This document shows positions 1 to 7,066 of a DNA stretch of 14,738 nt, one piece after another (position 1 is the stretch's first letter; each line of letters starts with the position of its first letter). The translations under genes were made by a program, and so were the position numbers. Location of the stretch: contig DLOP01000151.1 in assembly GCA_002478505.1 (NCBI GenBank), forward strand, positions 1 through 14,738, written 5' to 3'. Below the pieces are notes generated by a model. That model saw only the letters and a program-made list of their open reading frames with translations, was not told the origin of the DNA and searched no databases. Origin of the DNA: Lachnospiraceae bacterium UBA7481. GTDB lineage: Bacteria > Bacillota > Clostridia > Lachnospirales > Lachnospiraceae.

Positions 1-38
1 TATAATGTACGCGAAAGCAATGAGCAGTGCGCGAGTGA

Positions 39-89
39 ATGAAATCATCTGCCGCCGGAAGCTTGCTTCCGGGCGGGATATGATTTCAT
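39..89. repeat. Large GC-capped hairpin at the head of the repeat block
   Basis: A two-part inverted repeat. The outer arms ATGAAATCAT (39-48) and ATGATTTCAT (80-89) pair over 10 bp. The inner arms CCGGAAGC (55-62) and GCTTCCGG (65-72) pair over 8 bp around a TT loop, with CCG/CGG pairing between them. It sits just upstream of three GC-rich repeat units and about 240 bp before the next gene. A TATAAT hexamer at positions 1-6 would suit a transcript through it, but any -35 box lies outside the window. It could be an RNA leader structure, an upstream gene's terminator or part of a dispersed repeat; no T-run follows it. Confidence 0.55.
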
Positions 90-295
90 GAGCGAGCATA
101 GGGCGAAGCCCGCGAGCGAGATGAAGCAAAGCGGAATCGAGCTCAGCACTGCGAGCGTGTGGAGTACGGAGCGAGCATAGGGCGAAGCCCGCGAGTGAGA
201 TGGAGCGAAGCGGAAGCGAACGAGGGCACTGCGGGCAAGCGAGGGCGAAGCCCGCGAGCGAGATGGAGCAAAGCGGAATCGAGCTCAGCACTGCG
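90..295. repeat. Three imperfect GC-rich repeats with internal GGGC-GAA-GCCC hairpins
   Basis: Three related units lie at about 90-153, 169-233 and 238-295. Each has a mini-hairpin GGGC-GAA-GCCC (101-111, 180-190, 243-253), then GCGAG(C/T)GAGATG(A/G)AGC, and ends in GCACTGC (146-152, 226-232, 288-294). Units 1 and 3 share an identical stretch of about 25 bp (129-153 and 271-295). The heptamer GCAGTGC at 24-30 is complementary to all three GCACTGC ends. Composition is GC- and purine-rich, unlike the AT-rich spacers elsewhere in the window. Short open frames run through it on both strands, but they are made of repeat sequence and lack good ribosome binding sites, so I do not call genes. It looks like a dispersed non-coding repeat family; function unknown. 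Confidence 0.65.
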
Positions 296-327
296 TGTGA
301 GTATTGTAAAAATATTGGAGGTTACAG

Positions 328-1386
328 GTGGAAAAGAATCATTCAGTTGTGGTATTGATCCCGGCATATTGCCCGGATGAAAAGATGACTGACCTGCTTG
401 ATCAGATTGCTGAACAGTATGAATATATTCTTATAGTAAATGACGGCTCGGGAGAGAAGTATGCTCCCCTGTTTGAACAGGCAAAGAAAAAAGCGACGGT
501 ACTTGAGCATGAAGTAAACCGCGGCAAGGGCTGTGCGCTTCGGACGGGATTTGCATATGTGCTGGAGCATTTTACGGACGCAGCAGGCGTTGTGACGATC
601 GATGCAGATGGGCAGCATACGCCGGAGGATGTGAGGCGGTGCTGTGAGGTATTCCTGAAAGAGCCCCAGAAGGTGGTTATGGGATGCCGTGATTTTGAGG
701 GAGATACCAAGATTCCTCCCAGAAGCAGGTTTGGCAACCGGCTGACGAGCAGGCTGATGAAATTTTTCTGCGATATTTCCTTATCTGATACCCAGACAGG
801 ACTGCGGGTAATGCCCTTTTCCATTTTAAGTGAGATGCTTAAGGTGGAGGGAGACCGGTATGAGTATGAGATGAACAGTATCTTTCGGTTGAAAGAGTTA
901 AATGTTGCCTGGACAGAGGTCCCGATAGAAGTCATTTATATTGATGACAATGCCAGCTCGCATTTTAACCCCATCAAGGATTCCATTAAGATCTATAAAG
1001 TGTTTTTCAAATTCTGTATCTCTTCACTGGGATCGTGCCTTTTGGATATGCTGCTGTTTTTGCTGATTTCCCCACGCTTGGAGACGATTACGCCGGCGTA
1101 TTACATTGTGGCGGCGACGGTGATCGCGCGTATCTGTTCGGGAATATTTAACTACTTTATGAACCGCTGGGTCTTTAAATCGAAAGCTAAGGCAGCGGAT
1201 AGCGGACCGAGGTATTTTATTGTCTGGCTGATACAGATGGGGTGTTCTGCGGGAATCGTCACAGGACTTGCCTATTTGCTGCCGATGATCCATGAAGGAA
1301 TCATTAAGATAATCATTGATTCTGTTCTGTTCTTTATTAGTTATAAGATACAGCAGAAGTGGGTGTTTATAAAGAAAAAAGAGTGA
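328..1386 (+). CDS. GT2-family glycosyltransferase fused to a GtrA-like membrane domain
   Basis: This is a two-domain membrane protein of 352 residues. Residues about 7-215 are a DPM1-like family 2 glycosyltransferase: a LIPAY strand near 10-14, the nucleotide-sugar motif NDGS (38-41), NRGKG (64-68) and the metal-binding DADGQH (92-97). The last 125 residues are a GtrA-type domain with four predicted membrane spans (about 228-248, 254-276, 294-318, 322-342) and the typical NYFMNRWVF and KIQQKWVF motifs after spans 2 and 4. Families of this kind move a sugar from a nucleotide donor onto polyprenyl phosphate, and GtrA domains are thought to help flip or use the lipid-linked sugar for envelope decoration. 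The substrate cannot be read from sequence. The GTG start is supported by GGAGG at 317-321, 6 nt upstream. It follows a GC-rich repeat block, and about 190 bp separate it from the next gene, so it is probably its own transcript. Confidence 0.88.
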   Translation: MEKNHSVVVLIPAYCPDEKMTDLLDQIAEQYEYILIVNDGSGEKYAPLFEQAKKKATVLEHEVNRGKGCALRTGFAYVLEHFTDAAGVVTIDADGQHTPEDVRRCCEVFLKEPQKVVMGCRDFEGDTKIPPRSRFGNRLTSRLMKFFCDISLSDTQTGLRVMPFSILSEMLKVEGDRYEYEMNSIFRLKELNVAWTEVPIEVIYIDDNASSHFNPIKDSIKIYKVFFKFCISSLGSCLLDMLLFLLISPRLETITPAYYIVAATVIARICSGIFNYFMNRWVFKSKAKAADSGPRYFIVWLIQMGCSAGIVTGLAYLLPMIHEGIIKIIIDSVLFFISYKIQQKWVFIKKKE

Positions 1387-1496
1387 AGAAGCTAATATAA
1401 TGGACAATGGGTCACTTCTATCTTTATAATTATAAATATATTCTAAAAGAAACATAAAAAAAATATAGTTTACATCTTTTCTGATTCTACAGATAG

Positions 1497-1505
1497 TGTT
1501 ATAAT
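1497..1505 (+). promoter_or_regulatory. Extended -10 promoter element before the response regulator
   Basis: TG-T-TATAAT (TG at 1497-1498, hexamer 1500-1505) is an extended -10 sigma-A element in AT-rich DNA. No good -35 box lies 16-18 bp upstream; TTTACA at 1469-1474 is too far away at 25 bp. The -10 overlaps a small dyad, ATAATA-TCT-TATTAT (1501-1515), which could be an operator. The response-regulator start is about 70 bp downstream. Confidence 0.42.
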
Positions 1506-1574
1506 ATCTTATTATAGCATAAAAGATAATACTGGTCCGGTAAATAAAAGAAGTATATTATGGGGATAAGGGTT

Positions 1575-2261
1575 ATGAGTAAGATACTGATCATTGAAGA
1601 TGAAGCCATGCTGGCAGATCTGGAAAAAGATTATCTGGAAATGAGCGATTTTCAAGTCGCTGTAGAAGCTTCCGGAGATAAGGGGCTGGAGGAAGCGTTA
1701 AATGGCAATTACGATCTTGTGATCCTGGATATCGGGCTGCCGGTCATGGATGGATTTGAAATATGTAAAAAGCTCCGCGAAAAGAAAAATATTCCTATTA
1801 TCATTGTTTCTGAAAGAAAAAATGAAATAGATATTGTCCGGGGACTGGGGCTGGGAGCGGACGATTATGTGGTCAAACCCTTTAGTCCGAATGAGCTGGT
1901 GGCAAGGGTGAAAGCGCACCTTGCCTGCTATGAGCGGCTGGCAGGAAAGCGGGAAGAAAATAATATTATTGAAGTCCGTAAGCTCCGTATCGATAAGACG
2001 GCGCGCAGGGTATTTCTGGACAATAAAGAAAAGAATTTCACAACGAAGGAATTTGATCTGCTGGCCTTTCTGGCAGAGAATCCCAATCATGTATATAGCA
2101 AGGAGGAATTGTTCCGGAAGATCTGGGACATGGAATCCGTTGGCGATATTGCGACAGTAACAGTACATATCAAAAAGATCCGTGAAAAGCTGGAAAAGGA
2201 TTCTTCAAAAGTGCAGTATATCGAAACGATCTGGGGGGTCGGGTATCGGTTTAAGGCATAG
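1575..2261 (+). CDS. OmpR/PhoB-family DNA-binding response regulator
   Basis: This is a two-component response regulator of 228 residues. The receiver domain (about 1-120) begins MSKILIIEDE and has acidic pocket residues E8-D9, phospho-acceptor D52 in VILDIGLPVMDG, the switch Ser S79 in IIIVSE, and the conserved Lys K101 in VVKPF. A winged-helix trans_reg_C domain follows (about 126-228), with TTKEFDLLAFL, the recognition-helix region VTVHIKKIREKL and a terminal wing IWGVGYRF. I chose the ATG at 1575 because family members start this way and GGGGAT sits 7 nt upstream; an in-frame ATG at 1560 would add five residues. No histidine kinase is adjacent, so its partner is encoded elsewhere. The stop lies only 6 nt before the next gene, a pseudouridine synthase, which suggests co-transcription. 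Regulon unknown. Confidence 0.92.
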   Translation: MSKILIIEDEAMLADLEKDYLEMSDFQVAVEASGDKGLEEALNGNYDLVILDIGLPVMDGFEICKKLREKKNIPIIIVSERKNEIDIVRGLGLGADDYVVKPFSPNELVARVKAHLACYERLAGKREENNIIEVRKLRIDKTARRVFLDNKEKNFTTKEFDLLAFLAENPNHVYSKEELFRKIWDMESVGDIATVTVHIKKIREKLEKDSSKVQYIETIWGVGYRFKA

Positions 2262-2267
2262 TAGAGT

Positions 2268-2996
2268 ATGAAAACGAAGATATTATATGAAGACCGCGAT
2301 ATCATTGTATGCCACAAGCCTGCCGGAATTGCGGTGCAGTCGGCGGGAATTGGCAGCATGGATATGGTCAGTGAATTAAAACGATATTTAAATCAGCCAT
2401 ATCTCGGCATCGTCCATCGGCTGGATCAGCCGGTGGAGGGGATCATTGTATTTGCTAAAACGTCGAAAGCCGCGGCGGAACTGTCGAAGCAGACAGCCGT
2501 GTCCATTCCTATCCTGCGCGAAGGGCAGAAAGGCACGCCTATTCAAACAGTATGCGCAGAGCAGGTTCAGAAAGCATCCGAAAAGATCATGAAAAAGATA
2601 TATCATGCAAAAGTGTACGGTCATCTGCCTGAGATGTCCGGTGAGCTTCAGGATTATCTGGTAAAGGACGGGAAGACAAACACATCCCATGTTGTCAGGA
2701 TGTCTGACGGTGCAGAATCTCCGAAATGGTCATATCTGACATATAAAGTATTGGAACGGCAGGACGAAACGGATCTTTTGGAGATCCGGCTGTTTACCGG
2801 CAGGCATCATCAGATAAGGGTGCAGTTTTCCCATGCCGGATATCCGCTGGTGGGGGATGCAAAATATGCTTCCGAAAAGTCGGCGGAATACAATCAGAAA
2901 AATAACATCCGAACAGTTTTATTAAAGGCGGTGCAGCTGGAATTTACCCATCCGGTCAGCGGCAGACGGATGACATTTTCGATACAGGGTATGTAA
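2268..2996 (+). CDS. RluA-family RNA pseudouridine synthase (short form, no S4 domain)
   Basis: Converts specific uridines in rRNA or tRNA to pseudouridine; the exact site cannot be told from sequence. The protein has 242 residues. It opens with the strand ILYEDRDIIVCHKPAG, then the catalytic motif HRLDQPVEG (50-58) with nucleophile D53, and the RNA-binding motif GRHHQIRVQF (178-187). There is no N-terminal S4 domain, so it is smaller than RluD/RluC (about 300 residues). HRLDQPVEG replaces the commoner HRLDxxTSG, and residues about 76-108 form a charged insert before the KIYHAKVYG strand. The start follows the response-regulator stop by 6 nt, with only a weak TAAGG 11 nt upstream, so translational coupling is likely. 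Known families include the tRNA TruC and rRNA RluB-like branches; I leave the target open. Confidence 0.88.
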   Translation: MKTKILYEDRDIIVCHKPAGIAVQSAGIGSMDMVSELKRYLNQPYLGIVHRLDQPVEGIIVFAKTSKAAAELSKQTAVSIPILREGQKGTPIQTVCAEQVQKASEKIMKKIYHAKVYGHLPEMSGELQDYLVKDGKTNTSHVVRMSDGAESPKWSYLTYKVLERQDETDLLEIRLFTGRHHQIRVQFSHAGYPLVGDAKYASEKSAEYNQKNNIRTVLLKAVQLEFTHPVSGRRMTFSIQGM

Positions 2997-3000
2997 TAAA

Positions 3001-3036
3001 CACTGATATTAACACCGGTATTAAACGCTGGTATTT
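3001..3036. repeat. Three tandem degenerate 12-bp repeats
   Basis: Three back-to-back 12-mers fill the gap after the pseudouridine synthase: CACTGATATTAA (3001-3012), CACCGGTATTAA (3013-3024) and ACGCTGGTATTT (3025-3036). The shared core is (C)TGGTATTAA-like. The copies are about one helical turn apart, so they would present the same face to a DNA-binding protein. The permease gene starts 29 bp downstream. Too short and too degenerate for a firm claim. Confidence 0.35.
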
Positions 3037-3064
3037 TCCGCCATAAACTGTTCATACTAACAGT

Positions 3065-4120
3065 ATGGGAAATGAAAATGACAACAAAAAAGCCACAGGA
3101 AAAAAATATCTGGTATATATCATCACGGCTGTCGCCATCTGGTTCTCGTTCAAATATCTTCTCCCGTTGATACTTCCGCTTGTATTGGCGGCGTTAGTGG
3201 TCATCCCATCCGCTTCCGTTATTCATAAGATCAATCATAAGCTTCACATTGGAAAGGGAATACTGACCGGCGGACTTCTGATACTGATCGTATTTTTTCT
3301 GCTGCTGCTCCTATGGATGGTTATAGTGTGGCTGCTTAGCAATCTCGCGGGCATTTTTCAAAACAGTAATGCCATCTGGGGACAGGTTTCGGATATGATA
3401 TGTGACGGATGTAATATGATAGAGGAACATACCGGCATGCAGAGGGGCGTGGTCACGTCGATGGTAAAAGAACGGGGGACTGTTATGATCGCCGATCTGC
3501 AGAATACCCTGATCCCGAAAGTAATGATGAGTTCCGTCAAGTCGGTGCGTTTGATCATCAATGTTGTTGTAACGCTTTTGATTACCTCGCTGGCAGCAGT
3601 CCTGCTGGCAAAAGATTATGAGACGATCAAGCGCGTGCTGCATGAGATGCAGGATATGTCTGTTGTAATAAATATTTTCCATAAAATAGGGAGTATGCTG
3701 GTGGGTTATGTCAAAGCCCAGGGGATCATTTATCTGGCGATCGCAGGGATCTGTCTGATGGGATATTTTCTGTTAAGATTGCAGCACCCGTTTCAGACGG
3801 CGTTGATCACAGCTTTCTTAGATGCGCTGCCATTTATCGGCACGGGGATCATACTGGGACCTATGGCAGTATGGTATCTTCTCAATGCGGAATATTGGAA
3901 GGCGCTGATCTGCGCAGGCATTTATCTTCTATGTGTGGTCACAAGAGAGCTTATGGAGCCCCGCCTGATTGGCAGGAATACCGGAATTTACCCCATCGTC
4001 ATTCTGATTTCCATTTATACAGGTATAAAGCTGTACGGACTGGGCGGGGTGATCCTTGGCCCTTTGTCATTTCTGCTTTATAAGGAAATCATTATCACAT
4101 ACCGGCATTATTATAAATGA
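3065..4120 (+). CDS. AI-2E family permease, YtvI-like
   Basis: This is a polytopic membrane protein of 351 residues in the AI-2E/PerM (UPF0118) family. The fold is visible: two closely spaced hydrophobic spans near residues 15-50, a third at about 66-92, a soluble loop of about 65 residues, then four or five C-terminal spans. The family signatures are DALPFIGTGIILGP, EPRLIG, and YTGIKLYGLGGVILGP near the end. Closest in style is the sporulation membrane protein YtvI, whose transport substrate is not established; other family members export small molecules or exchange ions. The start has no convincing ribosome binding site, but an in-frame stop lies about 20 nt upstream and no better start follows. 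A gap of 68 bp with tandem 12-mers separates it from the pseudouridine synthase. It is probably the last gene of the unit beginning with the response regulator. Confidence 0.85.
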   Translation: MGNENDNKKATGKKYLVYIITAVAIWFSFKYLLPLILPLVLAALVVIPSASVIHKINHKLHIGKGILTGGLLILIVFFLLLLLWMVIVWLLSNLAGIFQNSNAIWGQVSDMICDGCNMIEEHTGMQRGVVTSMVKERGTVMIADLQNTLIPKVMMSSVKSVRLIINVVVTLLITSLAAVLLAKDYETIKRVLHEMQDMSVVINIFHKIGSMLVGYVKAQGIIYLAIAGICLMGYFLLRLQHPFQTALITAFLDALPFIGTGIILGPMAVWYLLNAEYWKALICAGIYLLCVVTRELMEPRLIGRNTGIYPIVILISIYTGIKLYGLGGVILGPLSFLLYKEIIITYRHYYK

Positions 4121-4159
4121 AATAAAATAAATATTGGCAAATAAATATCCGGAATAATG

Positions 4160-4188
4160 TTGACAAACCATGCGGAAAACCATAAACT
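4160..4188 (+). promoter_or_regulatory. Sigma-A type promoter for proS
   Basis: The -35 is TTGACA (4160-4165, a perfect match) and the -10 is TAAACT (4183-4188, four of six), with a 17-bp spacer. Transcription would begin near 4195, giving a leader of about 65 nt. The leader shows no T-box sequence (no AGGGTGGTACCGCG-like element), unlike many Firmicute tRNA synthetase genes. Confidence 0.6.
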
Positions 4189-4261
4189 TTTAAGGTAAGG
4201 GTGCCTGTGCTTATTTGGGCAAAGAGGCATCAGGATATGGAAAAACGAATGGAGAAAGATC

Positions 4262-5701
4262 ATGGCGGAGAATAAGAAACTGGTGGAAGCGATCACTTCC
4301 ATGGAAGAAGATTTTGCACAGTGGTATACGGATGTAGTGAAAAAGGCGGAGCTGATTGATTATGCAAGCGTGAAAGGCTGTATGGTCATTAAACCGGCGG
4401 GATACGCGCTGTGGGAGAATATACAAAAGGAGCTGGACGCGAAGTTTAAGGAAACAGGCGTAGAGAATGTCTATATGCCGATGTTTATCCCGGAAAGCCT
4501 GTTACAGAAAGAAAAAGATCATGTGGAAGGATTTGCGCCGGAGGTTGCCTGGGTAACCCATGGCGGATTGGAACCTTTGCAGGAGCGGCTTTGTGTCAGA
4601 CCGACCTCGGAGACGCTGTTCTGCGATTTTTATAAGGATGATGTACATTCCTACAGGGATCTGCCAAAATGTTATAATCAGTGGTGTTCCGTAGTGCGTT
4701 GGGAGAAGACCACAAGACCGTTTTTAAGAAGCCGTGAATTTTTATGGCAGGAGGGTCATACGGTACATGCGACGGCGGAGGACGCGGAAGAACGGACGAT
4801 CCGGATGCTGAATGTCTATGCGGATTTCTGCGAGGAATATCTGGCGATCCCCGTGATCAAGGGCCGTAAGACGGATAAGGAGAAATTTGCAGGGGCGGAG
4901 GCTACCTATACGATTGAAGCGTTGATGCACGACGGCAAGGCGCTGCAGTCCGGTACCAGCCATAATTTCGGCGACGGGTTTGCAAGGGCATTCGGCATTC
5001 AGTATGCAGACAAGGACAATACATTAAAATACTGCCACCAGACATCCTGGGGCATGAGTACAAGAATTATCGGCGGCATTATCATGGTGCATGGGGATGA
5101 TTCCGGTCTCGTGCTTCCTCCCCGGATCGCGCCGACTCAGGTAATGGTAATCCCGATCCAGCAGAAGAAGGAGGGCGTATTAGAGAAAGCGGCGGAGCTA
5201 AAGGATCGTCTTATGAAGGCGGGATTGAAAGTAAAGATGGATGACAGTGATAAGAGCCCGGGCTTTAAATTTGCAGAGCAGGAGATGCGGGGAATCCCTG
5301 TCCGCATCGAAATCGGACCCAAAGATATAGAAAATGGTAAATGCATTGTAGTACGTCGTGATACCAGGGAGAAGATAGAAGTTGTTTTAGGTGAGCTGGA
5401 AACAAAGGTAAAAGAGATCTTAGAGACGATGCAGAAGGATATGCTGGAGCGTGCCAGAAAGCATGTGGAGGCACACACGTATGAAGCGAAGGAATATGAT
5501 GAGTTCTGTGATGTCATCAACAACAAGCCCGGCTTTGTAAAGGCTATGTGGTGCGGTGATGTGGCATGTGAAGAGAAGATCAAAGAGGATACCACGGCAA
5601 CCAGCCGCTGTATGCCATTTGAGCAGGAGACGATCTCCGATCACTGCGTATGCTGCGGACGTCCTGCAAAGAAGATGGTTTACTGGGGTAAAGCGTACTA
5701 A
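4262..5701 (+). CDS. proS: Prolyl-tRNA synthetase, short (archaeal/eukaryote-like) type
   Basis: Charges tRNA-Pro with proline using ATP, in the cytoplasm. The protein has 479 residues and class II synthetase motifs: the proline-site RPTSET (113-118), motif 2 in TRPFLRSREFLWQEGHT (151-167) and motif 3 in GGIIMVHGDDSGLVLPPRIAP (271-291). The anticodon-binding domain follows (about 295-395). The C-terminal domain carries zinc-binding cysteines (C436, C450, C462, C464, C465) and ends WGKAY, with Tyr last, as is typical of this class. It lacks the roughly 180-residue editing insertion of the bacterial 570-residue ProRS, so it is the archaeal/eukaryotic-like form that is common in Clostridia. The start is clear: GGAG at 4251-4254 lies 7 nt before the ATG. 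A possible 12-codon upstream frame overlaps the start. No strong terminator separates it from ackA; the 78-bp gap is AT-rich. Confidence 0.97.
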   Translation: MAENKKLVEAITSMEEDFAQWYTDVVKKAELIDYASVKGCMVIKPAGYALWENIQKELDAKFKETGVENVYMPMFIPESLLQKEKDHVEGFAPEVAWVTHGGLEPLQERLCVRPTSETLFCDFYKDDVHSYRDLPKCYNQWCSVVRWEKTTRPFLRSREFLWQEGHTVHATAEDAEERTIRMLNVYADFCEEYLAIPVIKGRKTDKEKFAGAEATYTIEALMHDGKALQSGTSHNFGDGFARAFGIQYADKDNTLKYCHQTSWGMSTRIIGGIIMVHGDDSGLVLPPRIAPTQVMVIPIQQKKEGVLEKAAELKDRLMKAGLKVKMDDSDKSPGFKFAEQEMRGIPVRIEIGPKDIENGKCIVVRRDTREKIEVVLGELETKVKEILETMQKDMLERARKHVEAHTYEAKEYDEFCDVINNKPGFVKAMWCGDVACEEKIKEDTTATSRCMPFEQETISDHCVCCGRPAKKMVYWGKAY

Positions 5702-5779
5702 AAGATATAAATCAAAATAAACAAATTAGACTTAATATAAATCATAAATAATATTTTAAAAAATTAAGGAGCATCTGGT

Positions 5780-6973
5780 ATGAACGTATTAGTGATTAAT
5801 TGCGGCAGTTCTTCCTTGAAGTATCAGCTGATTAATTCTGAGACGGAGGCCGTGCTGGCAAAGGGGCTGGCAGAGAGGATCGGTATCGAGGGAAGCTGCC
5901 TGACACATCAGCCGGCAGGAAAGGATAAAGTCAAGATCGAGGCAGCGATGCCGGATCATAATGAAGCGGTCAGATTGGTGATCGAGGCATTGACAGACCA
6001 GGAGCATGGCGTTGTAAGCTCTCTTGCTGAGATTGGCGCAGTAGGCCACCGTGTGGTACACGGCGGAGAAAAGTTTACGAAGGCGGTTCTGATCGACGAT
6101 GATGTAAAGAAGGATATTGAGGAGCTCAGCTCCCTTGCGCCGCTTCACAATCCTGCAAATCTGATCGGTATTAATTCCTGTAAGGCCAACATGCCGGACA
6201 CACCGATGGTGGCAGTATTTGATACGGCGTTTCATCAGACGATGCCAAAGAAAGCATATATGTATGCGCTGCCATATGAATATTATGAAAAATATAAGGT
6301 ACGAAGATACGGTTTCCATGGGACCAGTCATGATTTTGTATCGAAACACGCGGCGGAGCTGGTCGGCAAGGACAGAAAAGATTTAAAGATCATTGTCTGT
6401 CATCTGGGTAATGGCGCGAGCATTTCCGCAGTACAGAATGGCGAATGTGTGGATACCAGTATGGGTATGACCCCGTTAGAGGGATTGATCATGGGAACGC
6501 GTTCCGGTGACATAGATCCGGCAATTATCGAATATATCTGTAAAAAAGAAGGTTTGACCGTGGAAGAGGTCAACACTGTTCTGAATAAAAAATCCGGCGT
6601 ACTCGGTCTTTCCAACCATCTTTCCAGTGATTTCAGAGATCTGGATGAGGCAGCACAGGGCGGCAACGAGTATGCGAAACTGGCGCTGGATACCTATTGT
6701 TATCGTGTTGCTAAATATATCGGTGCTTATGCAATGGCAATGCAGGGAGTGGATATCATTGCATTTACGGCAGGCTGCGGTGAGAATAACTATGCAGTGC
6801 GGGCAGGCGTATGTGAATATCTGAAATATATCGGCGTGGTTGTTAATGATGAAAAACTGCACATCCGAGGGGAAGATCTGATCGTTTCCGAGCCGGAGAG
6901 CAAGGTGACAGTGATGATTGTTCCGACTAATGAAGAACTATCGATTGCAAGGCAGACGATGGAAGTAGTGTGA
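5780..6973 (+). CDS. ackA: Acetate kinase
   Basis: Interconverts acetyl phosphate plus ADP with acetate plus ATP, the ATP-yielding last step of acetate fermentation. The protein has 397 residues, the normal length. The ASKHA-fold signatures are all present: INCGSSSLKYQLI near the N terminus (N7), GHRVVHGGE (R91), FDTAFHQTMP (D148), GFHGTSHDFVS (H180), HLGNGASISAV, MGTRSGDIDPAI (R241) and a C-terminal TNEEL (E385). These match the known catalytic positions of the Methanosarcina enzyme almost residue for residue. AAGGAG at 5766-5771 is spaced 8 nt from the ATG. Phosphotransacetylase (pta), its usual partner, is not next to it here; proS is directly upstream. Function is as certain as sequence allows. 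Confidence 0.98.
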   Translation: MNVLVINCGSSSLKYQLINSETEAVLAKGLAERIGIEGSCLTHQPAGKDKVKIEAAMPDHNEAVRLVIEALTDQEHGVVSSLAEIGAVGHRVVHGGEKFTKAVLIDDDVKKDIEELSSLAPLHNPANLIGINSCKANMPDTPMVAVFDTAFHQTMPKKAYMYALPYEYYEKYKVRRYGFHGTSHDFVSKHAAELVGKDRKDLKIIVCHLGNGASISAVQNGECVDTSMGMTPLEGLIMGTRSGDIDPAIIEYICKKEGLTVEEVNTVLNKKSGVLGLSNHLSSDFRDLDEAAQGGNEYAKLALDTYCYRVAKYIGAYAMAMQGVDIIAFTAGCGENNYAVRAGVCEYLKYIGVVVNDEKLHIRGEDLIVSEPESKVTVMIVPTNEELSIARQTMEVV

Positions 6974-7005
6974 AAAATATATCTAAGTCATTTCTATATT
7001 AAGTC

Positions 7006-7050
7006 GCAGCAAAGCTGCAACATGGGGATAAAATGACAAAGAATGTCATT
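7006..7050 (+). promoter_or_regulatory. Two small hairpins in the leader of the zinc-ribbon gene
   Basis: GCAGC-AAA-GCTGC (7006-7018) is followed by AATGACA-AAGAA-TGTCATT (7032-7050, a perfect 7-bp stem). The second hairpin ends 3 nt before the AAAGGAGG ribosome binding site (7054-7061). Neither has a following T-run, so neither looks like a terminator for ackA. They could protect the 5' end of the message or tune translation. The first ATG here (7043) lies within the second hairpin. Confidence 0.4.
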
Positions 7051-7066
7051 AACAAAGGAGGTAAGT

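Noticed and set aside
90..295. CRISPR-like array
   Set aside because: Units are imperfect, unequal in spacing (79 and 63 bp) and the whole unit is related; there are no unique spacers between identical short repeats and no cas genes.
143..380. Two short open frames on opposite strands in the repeat block
   Set aside because: They are translations of the repeats, low in complexity, overlap each other and the glycosyltransferase start, and lack ribosome binding sites.
402..935. 177-codon minus-strand frame opposite the glycosyltransferase
   Set aside because: Antisense shadow of a confident GT2 domain; no ribosome binding site or recognisable motif.
1469..1505. TTTACA as -35 for the response-regulator promoter
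   Set aside because: The distance to TATAAT is 25 bp, too long; only the extended -10 is kept.
4189..4261. T-box leader before proS
   Set aside because: No AGGGTGGTACCGCG-like antiterminator sequence, no specifier stem and the leader is only about 65 nt.
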